This document shows positions 57,837-64,000 of a DNA stretch of 64,000 nt, one piece after another (position 1 is the first letter of the stretch; the number at the start of each line of letters is the position of its first letter). The notes below the pieces were generated by a model. That model saw nothing but the letters and a program-made list of their open reading frames with translations, searched no databases and was not told the DNA's origin. The DNA lies in NCBI RefSeq assembly GCF_018687535.1, contig NZ_CP061295.1:1488001-1552000 (forward strand), given 5' to 3'. A program made the translations under genes and the position numbers. The DNA comes from Polynucleobacter sp. MWH-S4W17 (GTDB lineage Bacteria > Pseudomonadota > Gammaproteobacteria > Burkholderiales > Burkholderiaceae).

Positions 57837-58354
57837 GTATGCTTTTTAGTGTCTTTCTGAAACTATCCGCCTTCTCGCTTGTTGCGTTTGGCGGCGTGAA
57901 TGCATTGCTACCAGAGTTGTTGAACTTAGCTGTCTATCAAGAGCATTGGATTGATCTGCAAACTTTTTCAGATTACTTTGCTATAGCGCAAGCAGCACCA
58001 GGCCCTAACTTTATGACTGTCACGCTATTAGGCTGGCATATTTATGGTGTACTGGGTGCATTTATTGCCACACTGGCAATTGCATGGCCCTCATCCATCC
58101 TGATTTATTTTTTGCAACGCTTTATTATGGGTATTCAAGATCCCATCAAGAAGAAATCTATTCAATACGCAGCGGCAGCACTAGCTATTGGGCTGGTTCT
58201 TTCTTCTGCATGGCAAATTGCTATTCAAATTAACCATAGCGCGGCAGCCTACGCCTTGACTCTTGCGACTATCGGCTTTACATTATTCACACGCTGGCAC
58301 CCACTTTATCTCATTGCAATTGGCGGCGCTTTAGGAATTCTGGGTTTTATTTAA
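57833..58354 (+). CDS. chromate transporter family protein, C-type half
   Basis: This is the partner half (173 residues) of the split ChrA transporter. It has FLKLSAFSLVAFGGVNALLPEL near 8-29, YFAIAQAAPGPNFMTVTLLGWH near 48-69 and several hydrophobic helices. The 4-bp overlap with the first half supports equal synthesis. A Bug gene follows after 21 bp. Confidence 0.85.
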   Translation: MSMLFSVFLKLSAFSLVAFGGVNALLPELLNLAVYQEHWIDLQTFSDYFAIAQAAPGPNFMTVTLLGWHIYGVLGAFIATLAIAWPSSILIYFLQRFIMGIQDPIKKKSIQYAAAALAIGLVLSSAWQIAIQINHSAAAYALTLATIGFTLFTRWHPLYLIAIGGALGILGFI

Positions 58355-58375
58355 ATCACTTTTCTTAGGATAAAT

Positions 58376-59353
58376 ATGCGACTCATTCAGAACTTTTCAG
58401 TCTGTTTAATAAGTCTAATTACCTTATTTTCTGCCGCTGCTTTTGCGCAAAATAACTACCCCAGCAAACCCATTAATTTCATTGTTCCTTATGGTGCCGG
58501 TGGTGGCGCAGACTCACGCAGTCGTCAGATTGCCCAAAAAATGAGTGTCATTCTCAAGCAACCCATCATCGTTGATAACAAACCGGGGGCTGGCGGCAAC
58601 ATTGGTACAGAATTCATTTCTAGAGCCGCTCCAGATGGCTACACCATTGGGATGGGCAACTTCGCGCCCATGGCTGTTAATAAAACGCTCTTTGGCAACT
58701 TGCGTTACGACCCAGAAGCAGATCTTACGCCTATCATTTTGATTGAAAAAGGGCCTCTGGTGCTGGTGGTCAATCCAAGCTCACCATATAAAACAGTACA
58801 AGAAATTGTTGCGGCCGCTAAAGCTAAGCCGGGTACTCTCACTTTCTCATCGGGCGGCATTGGAGGTAGCCATCAATTATCCGGTGAGCTCTTTAAACAA
58901 AGCGCTAGCATCGATATGATTCACGTACCGTATAAGAGTGGATCTGCTGGTTTAACCGATCTAATGGCCGGAAACGTCACCATGATGTTTGATCAAATGT
59001 ATTCAGCGATGCCAAGCATCAAAGCCGATAAGTTACGCCCCATTGCTATTACTAGCAAGAAGCGCTCCCCTCTTCTACCGAACATACCTACTTTTGCTGA
59101 AGCTGGCTATCCCAAGGTTGAGGTTCTCAATTGGCAAGGCTTGATTGCGCCTAAGGGGACGCCAAAGGCTATCATCGATAAATTAAATGCCGCTGCAAAT
59201 GAAGCGCTTAGAGATCCACAACTACGCGAACTCATACTCTCTCAAGGGAATGAGATTGGCGGAGGGAGTCCAGCTGAATTTGCCAGCCTGATTAAAGCTG
59301 AAAGTGCCAAATGGAGTGCTGTTGTAAAAACAGCTAATATCAAGCCGGAGTAA
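58376..59353 (+). CDS. Bug/TctC-type binding protein (last of organic-acid cluster)
   Basis: This 325-residue periplasmic binding protein has a signal ending AAAFAQ near 25, then NYPSKPINFIVPYGAGGGADSRSRQIA near 27-53, DGYTIGMGNFAPMAVNKTLFG and PYKSGSAGLTDLMAGNVTMMFDQM. It differs clearly from the cluster's first Bug protein, so it may bind another compound. A strong terminator follows. Confidence 0.9.
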   Translation: MRLIQNFSVCLISLITLFSAAAFAQNNYPSKPINFIVPYGAGGGADSRSRQIAQKMSVILKQPIIVDNKPGAGGNIGTEFISRAAPDGYTIGMGNFAPMAVNKTLFGNLRYDPEADLTPIILIEKGPLVLVVNPSSPYKTVQEIVAAAKAKPGTLTFSSGGIGGSHQLSGELFKQSASIDMIHVPYKSGSAGLTDLMAGNVTMMFDQMYSAMPSIKADKLRPIAITSKKRSPLLPNIPTFAEAGYPKVEVLNWQGLIAPKGTPKAIIDKLNAAANEALRDPQLRELILSQGNEIGGGSPAEFASLIKAESAKWSAVVKTANIKPE

Positions 59354-59373
59354 GGAATTCAATTTTGAATGGC

Positions 59374-59404
59374 ATTGGGGGCTTAGTGCCCCCAATTTTA
59401 TTTA
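59374..59404 (+). terminator. Rho-independent terminator closing the organic-acid cluster
   Basis: ATTGGGGGC pairs perfectly with GCCCCCAAT around TTAGT (59374-59396), followed by TTTATTT. It starts 21 bases after the last Bug gene and overlaps the stop region of convergent crcB. Confidence 0.88.
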
Positions 59405-59775
59405 AAAGCCTGGTAGGTCAAGATCCCCAAAAAGGTGAGCGCAAGTGAGCCAACTAGATTAAGTAGGGCTGTGCCCAAAGCCCAGGTAAATTCCCCGCGC
59501 TGCATAAAGCCAACCACCTCAGCAGAAAAGCTTGAGAAGGTAGTCAAACCTCCTAAGAAACCAGTGACCACTAAAAGCTTCCACTCTGGAGAAAGGCTTG
59601 GATTGTTACCGAAGAAGGCAACTGCAATCCCAATTAAGTATCCGCCAACCATATTCGATATAAAAGTACCCAATGGCAGCGCAGAAGCCATCCCTACGGT
59701 GGCGTAATTAAAGCCAGCTCTTAATAAAGCGCCGAAGCCCGCTCCAAAAAAGATTGCAAAGATAGGAAGCCACAT
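59398..59775 (-). CDS. crcB: fluoride ion exporter CrcB/FluC
   Basis: Fluc channels expel fluoride. The 125-residue protein has four membrane helices, with GAGFGALLRAGFNY near 11-24, GTFISNMVGGYLIG near 37-50 (with the conserved Asn) and GFLGGLTTFSSFSAEVV near 73-89, whose Phe/Thr/Ser residues line the pore. It follows a LigB-type dioxygenase gene by 12 bp; there is no room for a fluoride riboswitch directly before it. Confidence 0.93.
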   Translation of the reverse strand: MWLPIFAIFFGAGFGALLRAGFNYATVGMASALPLGTFISNMVGGYLIGIAVAFFGNNPSLSPEWKLLVVTGFLGGLTTFSSFSAEVVGFMQRGEFTWALGTALLNLVGSLALTFLGILTYQAFK

Positions 59776-59787
59776 AATCTGCTCTTG

Positions 59788-60567
59788 TTATTGAATTGAA
59801 AAACCCAGCATGCTAATTGAACTCATCTCAATTCCATTTGTATAGATTTTGGCCTGCTCTCCCGCTTCCTGCAAGGCCAGGGTATACAAGGCTGGCCAAT
59901 AATGTTCTGCGGTCGGAATAGATAGGTGTGCTGCATCACCAAAATGCTCCCAGTCAATCAATGCCTCATGATGATTGGCGCGCATTTCTGAAGCAAAAAA
60001 ATCATTGAATTCTTTTGCCCATGGGTAAGGCTCAGCACCCTCTTGCCAATGAATGGTGCGCAAGTTGTGCACCACATTACCACTAGATAAAATCAAAATA
60101 TTTTCATCGCGCAGGGGGCGTAATTCCTTAGCAAGCTCATAGTGCTCACGTGCTGACATCGCACCATCGAGACTCAACTGCACTATAGGCACATCTGCAT
60201 TGGGGTACATGTATTTCAGAACCGACCAAGCGCCATGATCAATACCCCATTCATTCTCTTCAAGTACGACAGGGACGCTCAATAATTCTTGCACACGATC
60301 AGCTAATGCAGGGCTACCTGGAGCTGGATATTGAACATCAAACAGTGCTTGCGGAAAGCCACCGAAATCATGAATTGTTTTTGGCTTAGCCATTGCAGTA
60401 ACCCAAACTCCTCGGGTTACCCAATGCGCTGAAATCACCAATATCGCGTCAGGACGCTTTAATGATTTTCCAAGAGCTGACCATGCCGCTGTATAGAAGT
60501 TGGGCTCTATGGCATACATCGGACTGCCATGGCCAGCAAATATTGCAGGTTGGCGATGGCTAGTCAT
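59788..60567 (-). CDS. class III extradiol dioxygenase (LigB/YgiD, DODA-type)
   Basis: This 259-residue enzyme is of the 4,5-DOPA dioxygenase/YgiD family, which opens catechol rings with a non-haem metal. Likely metal-site residues are His14 (AGHGSPM), His48 (ISAHW) and the His of GIDHGAW near 110-116, plus SSGNVVHNL near 161-169. In bacteria the substrate is often a catechol such as DOPA, but the natural one is unknown. It is in an operon with crcB. Confidence 0.87.
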   Translation of the reverse strand: MTSHRQPAIFAGHGSPMYAIEPNFYTAAWSALGKSLKRPDAILVISAHWVTRGVWVTAMAKPKTIHDFGGFPQALFDVQYPAPGSPALADRVQELLSVPVVLEENEWGIDHGAWSVLKYMYPNADVPIVQLSLDGAMSAREHYELAKELRPLRDENILILSSGNVVHNLRTIHWQEGAEPYPWAKEFNDFFASEMRANHHEALIDWEHFGDAAHLSIPTAEHYWPALYTLALQEAGEQAKIYTNGIEMSSISMLGFSIQ

Positions 60568-60576
60568 TAATACTGA

Positions 60577-60714
60577 TTAACCGAATACGTAACCTGTATG
60601 AGCCGCAACCAAGGCAAACAAAATAGCCAAGCTAGTAGCAGCGGCCAACATCACGACCAATGTAATGATCTTTTTGTTGATCTCTTCTTTAGATTCGTTA
60701 TGCCATTCGTTCAT
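60577..60714 (-). CDS. small single-helix membrane protein, 45 aa
   Basis: This is a 45-residue protein with a charged N-terminus (MNEWHNESKEEINKK) and one hydrophobic helix at about 16-38, ending AHTGYVFG. GAGG stands 7 bases before the ATG at 60714, and the reading frame is clean with a TAA stop. I do not recognise a named family. It ends 9 bases before the dioxygenase start, which suggests co-transcription. It is an inner-membrane microprotein by appearance; function unknown. Confidence 0.65.
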   Translation of the reverse strand: MNEWHNESKEEINKKIITLVVMLAAATSLAILFALVAAHTGYVFG

Positions 60715-60758
60715 GCTAAATCCTCTATAAACTCATTAATGAATAGGGTAATTATCCA

Positions 60759-60926
60759 CTATCGACCGCGACCAGCCTTGCGCATCATGCCTTTTCCCCC
60801 ACCAAAGCCTGCCTGAGGCCTTCCAGCTGGGCCAGAGGGTCCTTTGGGTACGGGTGGACGTGCTGGCGGCTTCGCCGCTAGCGCTTTTGCTGGGGTTTTT
60901 GAATCGGGTTTCTTTTCGTCAGTCAC
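60759..60926 (-). CDS. small basic Pro/Gly-rich protein, 55 aa
   Basis: This is a 55-residue protein that is rich in Pro, Ala, Gly and Lys/Arg, very basic and probably disordered. It ends GGGKGMMRKAGRGR. The GTG start at 60926 has an excellent AGGAG 6 bases upstream. There are no cysteines or membrane segments. The basic, Gly/Arg end could bind RNA or anionic surfaces (inference). It is divergent from the M50 protease gene, 28 bp away, and precedes the 45-residue membrane protein gene. Confidence 0.6.
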   Translation of the reverse strand: MTDEKKPDSKTPAKALAAKPPARPPVPKGPSGPAGRPQAGFGGGKGMMRKAGRGR

Positions 60927-60954
60927 TTTGAGCTCCTATGGATATCATATTGCC

Positions 60955-61617
60955 ATGATTACTGACTATTCTATCCAAGCTGTCGCAATTAATGCGATTC
61001 CCCTAATTTTTGCCATCACTATCCATGAGGCAGCCCATGGCTACGCAGCCCGCAGGTTCGGCGACAACACCGCCTACATGCTGGGACGGGTGAGCCTCAA
61101 TCCCGCTAAACACATAGACCCTGTGGGTACCATATTGATTCCACTCGTCTTAATTCTGACGGGGTCTCCTTTTTTGGTGGGGTATGCCAAGCCGGTACCG
61201 GTCAATTTTGGGCGACTCAGAAACCCCAGAATTGACTCGATTTGGGTTGCCTTAGCGGGACCGGGATCGAATTTCATACAGGCAATCATTTGGGCGGTCT
61301 TTTGGGTCCTGGTTCAGGGCTTTGGAATTGATGAGCCCTTCCTGACTTCAATGGCAAAAGCAGGTGTAATGTGGAATATCGGTTTACTAGTATTTAATCT
61401 GTTTCCACTACCACCCCTGGATGGTGGAAGAATTTTGGCTGGCCTTTTGCCAGCACGCCAATCCATCGCCCTGGGCAGATTAGAGCCATGGGGATTCTTT
61501 ATTGTGCTCGGTCTAGTCTTTACTGGAATTATTGGCACCCTGTGGATGGAGCCCCTCAGCAGCTTTTTCCTGGGCATCATTAATCTCCTAATGACTCCCC
61601 TCAGAATGATTTTTTAA
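60955..61617 (+). CDS. site-2 protease family (M50) membrane metalloprotease
   Basis: This is a 220-residue zinc intramembrane protease of the compact M50 type without a PDZ domain. HEAAH at 24-28 supplies two zinc ligands and the catalytic Glu; NLFPLPPLDGG at 148-158 supplies the third ligand Asp156. Six hydrophobic segments. The open frame extends 111 bases upstream with an unnatural Gly-rich lead, overlapping the divergent gene, so the ATG at 60955 is taken. Substrate unknown. Confidence 0.88.
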   Translation: MITDYSIQAVAINAIPLIFAITIHEAAHGYAARRFGDNTAYMLGRVSLNPAKHIDPVGTILIPLVLILTGSPFLVGYAKPVPVNFGRLRNPRIDSIWVALAGPGSNFIQAIIWAVFWVLVQGFGIDEPFLTSMAKAGVMWNIGLLVFNLFPLPPLDGGRILAGLLPARQSIALGRLEPWGFFIVLGLVFTGIIGTLWMEPLSSFFLGIINLLMTPLRMIF

Positions 61618-61685
61618 GTGGGCAAAAACTACTATTCTGGGATATGCTAAAAATAAGCAGTCCAATTGATCAAGGGAGAGCAAAC

Positions 61686-62138
61686 ATGAAACTACAGAAA
61701 TTTGTTTTAGCAGGTACTGCAACTGCTTTAGCGATTAGCGCAGGCGCTGCATTTGCTCAATTTCAAAATGCAGATAAAGCAATTGAATATCGTCAAAGCA
61801 TCATGACAGTCATTGGAACTCATTTCGGAAGAATTGGTGCTGTTGTTAAAGGTGCGGCACCCTATAACAAAGACGATGTGAGCAAAAATGCGGAGATCGT
61901 AGCAATGATGTCTACATTGCCTTGGCAAGCTTTTGGTCCTGGCACTGAAGGCGGCAAAGCAAAACCTGAGGTGTGGTCAGACAATGCGAAGTTCAAAGCT
62001 GCTGCAGAAAAAATGCAATTGGCTGTTGTTGATCTCAATAAAGCCGCTCAGTCAGGCGACTTAGAAAGTATTAAAAAATCTTTTGGTGCAGTAGGAGCAA
62101 CCTGCAAAGGCTGCCATGATGACTTCAAAAAGAAATAA
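61686..62138 (+). CDS. cytochrome c' / c-556 family protein
   Basis: This 150-residue periplasmic cytochrome has a signal peptide cleaved after AAFAQ (about 25) and a C-terminal haem site CKGCH at 140-144, typical of the four-helix-bundle class II cytochromes. Met40 (RQSIM) lies where six-coordinate c-556 proteins place the axial Met. GGGAG precedes the ATG at 61686; the longer open frame is rejected. It may pass electrons or bind NO, and is tail-to-tail with a b-type cytochrome gene. Confidence 0.88.
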   Translation: MKLQKFVLAGTATALAISAGAAFAQFQNADKAIEYRQSIMTVIGTHFGRIGAVVKGAAPYNKDDVSKNAEIVAMMSTLPWQAFGPGTEGGKAKPEVWSDNAKFKAAAEKMQLAVVDLNKAAQSGDLESIKKSFGAVGATCKGCHDDFKKK

Positions 62139-62154
62139 GTAATTTTTTTGATCG

Positions 62155-62835
62155 TTATTTCGTAATCAAATAACCCACTACTACCGCGATCACACTTAAA
62201 ACCAATAAAGCGAAACCGCGCTGTAGCATTCCATCCTTGGAGGCCCGACTCAAGTCAGTAGGCAAGTACTTAGCCTCTTCACTTGAGTCGATTTCTTTGT
62301 CGCCACTAATCATTGGCTTAATCAGATTTTCACCTTTAAATTTTTTGTAATACCAAATCGCTGCAATATGAATTGCAATCAGGGTATAAATCACCACTTG
62401 ATTACCTTCGTGAATCTCCGATAAAAATGAAGAAATCGAACCAGACACATACTTTGCTAGTGGCCCTTGAAAGGAGACCTCATCATCAACAAATAAGCCA
62501 GTCAGCACTTGAACGCATAAAACAAAAATCAGTGCAAATACAGAAATTGCACCAATGGGGTTGTGTCCAAGAACGCGGGGCGAACTTCCACTTAAGTAAT
62601 CAAAAATCGCTTTTTTAGTCGGCAAGAAAGAGGCGAAGCGCGCATGGGTAGACCCAACAAAACCCCAGACAATCCTGAAGATCAACAAGGTCAAAATGCT
62701 GTAACCGAAATAAGCATGCCATTGAATGAATTCATCACCTAGATTGATTGTCACAAAGCTACCGACTATACAAACCACCAGCAACCAATGAAATAAGCGG
62801 ATTGGTAGATCCCAGACTCGAATAATTTTCTTCAT
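62155..62835 (-). CDS. cytochrome b/b6-type membrane protein (cytochrome b561 / HupC-like)
   Basis: This 226-residue diheme cytochrome b has four core helices, with VWDLPIRLFHWLLV near 7-20 (haem His), IQWHAYFGYSILTLLIFRIVWGFVGSTHARF near 38-68 and LIAIHIAAIWYYKKFKGENLI near 152-172. A short Lys/Glu/Ser segment then leads to one C-terminal helix. These proteins pass electrons from quinol to a c-type partner; the adjacent convergent c-type cytochrome gene may be that partner (inference). Confidence 0.85.
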   Translation of the reverse strand: MKKIIRVWDLPIRLFHWLLVVCIVGSFVTINLGDEFIQWHAYFGYSILTLLIFRIVWGFVGSTHARFASFLPTKKAIFDYLSGSSPRVLGHNPIGAISVFALIFVLCVQVLTGLFVDDEVSFQGPLAKYVSGSISSFLSEIHEGNQVVIYTLIAIHIAAIWYYKKFKGENLIKPMISGDKEIDSSEEAKYLPTDLSRASKDGMLQRGFALLVLSVIAVVVGYLITK

Positions 62836-62878
62836 CCTTTAAGAATAATCCTCTTCTCCTCTAAAATAGAGGGAATTC

Positions 62879-64000
62879 ATGAATCCCGGCAAAGCCTTTA
62901 GAACCCTACTGCTGTACCGCGTTGGCGCAACCCTAAGCTACCAAATTACAATGGTAGCGGTAGGTTGGCATCTTTACGAAATCACCAATAGCGTAGTTTC
63001 ACTCGGGCTGATTGGTCTTGCAGAGCTTGTTCCCTACTTTGCGCTGGCTCTATATTCAGGTCATGCGGTTGATCACCACTCCCGTAAGTGGATTGCTGCA
63101 ATTGCCTGCCTCATTCATATTGCGGTTGGGTTATTTTTAACCGTCATCGCATTGGGATGGCTTAGCCCACCGATTCCATTGATCTACACCGCAGTGGCAT
63201 TTATTGGTATTGGGCGCGCTTTATTAAGGCCCTCCTATCAGGCGCTTTTCGGACAAATCATTCCGAGAGATCAACTGCCTCGTTATACAGCGTATGCATC
63301 TTCAGCGTTTCAGATCTGCGTAGTAGCGGGCCCAGGATTAGGCGGACTGATGATTGGCTTTGCTGGTCTTGAATGGACGTATCTGCTCGCCGCATTCTGT
63401 GGAGCAGTTGGTTTATACGGAATTACTTTCATTACTGCCGTCCAAGAAAAATCGAGCGGCTTATCTAAACACTTTCTAAAAAGCTTTTTGGAAGGGTTTC
63501 ATTACGTCAGAAAACATGAACTTATTTTGAGCATCATGGCGCTCGATATGTTTGCTGTTCTCTTCGGTGGTGCGGTGTCTATTCTTCCAGCCTTTGTGAA
63601 GGAGGTACTCAATGCGGGCCCAGAAACCCTAGGGATATTGCGTGCTGCGCCCGCGGCTGGGGCAGTGATTACCGGAATCTACCTTGCTCGGCGTCCCGTG
63701 CTAAACGACTCAGGAAAATATCTTCTGATATCAGTGGCAGGATTTGGTGCAGCGATTATTGCCTTTGGCATCTCCAGCAATTTATGGCTCTGCGCATTCT
63801 TTCTATTTATCTCTGGATGCTTTGACTCAATATCAGTGGTGATTCGCGGCAGCATCATGCAGCTCACCACACCAGATCATATGCGCGGAAGAATTAGCGC
63901 CATTAATGGCATATTCATTGGCTCATCTAATGAATTGGGTGCGCTTGAGTCTGGCATTGCTGCCAGCATGATCGGTTTAGTGCCATCCATCGTATTTGGT
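62879..64000 (+). CDS. MFS transporter (EntS-like), 3' end cut by window
   Basis: This is a major facilitator superfamily exporter; 374 residues are visible and about 30-50 remain beyond the edge. It has about ten hydrophobic segments, with YRVGATLSYQITMVAVGWHLYEIT near 13-36, VDHHSRKW near 65-72 (the loop 2-3 motif, basic) and QLTTPDHMRGRISAINGIFIGSSNELG near 326-352, typical of the EntS/DHA3 branch. GAGGG precedes the ATG. The exported compound is unknown; siderophore export would fit this branch but nothing nearby supports it. Confidence 0.85.
   Translation, partial: MNPGKAFRTLLLYRVGATLSYQITMVAVGWHLYEITNSVVSLGLIGLAELVPYFALALYSGHAVDHHSRKWIAAIACLIHIAVGLFLTVIALGWLSPPIPLIYTAVAFIGIGRALLRPSYQALFGQIIPRDQLPRYTAYASSAFQICVVAGPGLGGLMIGFAGLEWTYLLAAFCGAVGLYGITFITAVQEKSSGLSKHFLKSFLEGFHYVRKHELILSIMALDMFAVLFGGAVSILPAFVKEVLNAGPETLGILRAAPAAGAVITGIYLARRPVLNDSGKYLLISVAGFGAAIIAFGISSNLWLCAFFLFISGCFDSISVVIRGSIMQLTTPDHMRGRISAINGIFIGSSNELGALESGIAASMIGLVPSIVFG

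Noticed and set aside
59776..59787. Fluoride riboswitch before crcB
   Set aside because: The gap to the dioxygenase gene is only 12 bp, too short for the aptamer, and nothing like it is seen.
1..64000. CRISPR array, rRNA or tRNA genes, insertion sequences or prophage
   Set aside because: No regular spaced repeats, no cloverleaf sequences other than the tRNA-like part of tmRNA, and no transposase or integrase motifs were found.

Overview
The window reads as a contiguous piece of chromosome from a free-living betaproteobacterium of the Burkholderiaceae, most like Polynucleobacter. This is inferred from moderate G+C, the block gyrA-serC-pheA-hisC-tyrA-aroA-cmk-rpsA-ihfB-lapB, several Bug/TctC-type binding proteins, and a tmRNA encoding the tag ANDERFALAA. 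There are no rRNA genes, tRNA genes, IS elements, prophage or CRISPR arrays that I can see. One gene is cut at each edge: an iron-sulfur photolyase on the left and an MFS transporter on the right.

Region 1-10.5 kb is accessory and transport-rich. It holds a class FeS-BCP (6-4) photolyase with a small DUF2805 partner, an HNH protein, three small unknown genes, a dicarboxylate symporter, a carboxylesterase, a frameshifted TauE permease gene, an unusual Nramp-related transporter, an orphan TRAP binding protein, PmbA and Mog. Region 10.5-18.6 kb is housekeeping: orn, an M48 peptidase, rsgA, a CobD/CbiB protein, a CoA-type Nudix hydrolase and the rpsP-rimM-trmD-rplS operon. Region 18.6-27.6 kb encodes an acyl-CoA oxidation cluster (deacetylase-like protein, acyl-CoA ligase, etfBA, acyl-CoA dehydrogenase), then MltB, CysM and ComEA.

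Region 27.6-43.5 kb is a long minus-strand block that joins DNA gyrase, aromatic amino acid, serine and histidine synthesis, translation (S1), nucleotide metabolism, IHF and LPS assembly (lapB, ugd, hldE, hldD). Several hairpins split it into transcription units. Region 43.6-46.1 kb has an OmpA-like protein, ubiG, gph and ssrA. Region 46.1-53 kb has a TonB protein with its outer-membrane receptor (sharing an 11-bp upstream motif), then a Bug-CMD-pirin-methyltransferase run. Region 53-59.4 kb has trhO and a plus-strand organic-acid cluster (Bug, MmgE/PrpD, 2-hydroxyacid dehydrogenase, split ChrA, Bug) closed by a strong terminator. Region 59.4-64 kb has crcB, a LigB-type dioxygenase, two very small genes, an M50 protease, a c-type cytochrome, a b-type cytochrome and the start of an MFS gene.

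I found no clearly new defence or mobile system. The best leads are the shared motif at the TonB genes, the altered Nramp metal site, the split ChrA pair inside an organic-acid cluster, the frameshifted TauE gene, and hairpins placed at rpsP/rimM, cmk/rpsA and the gyrA stop codon.
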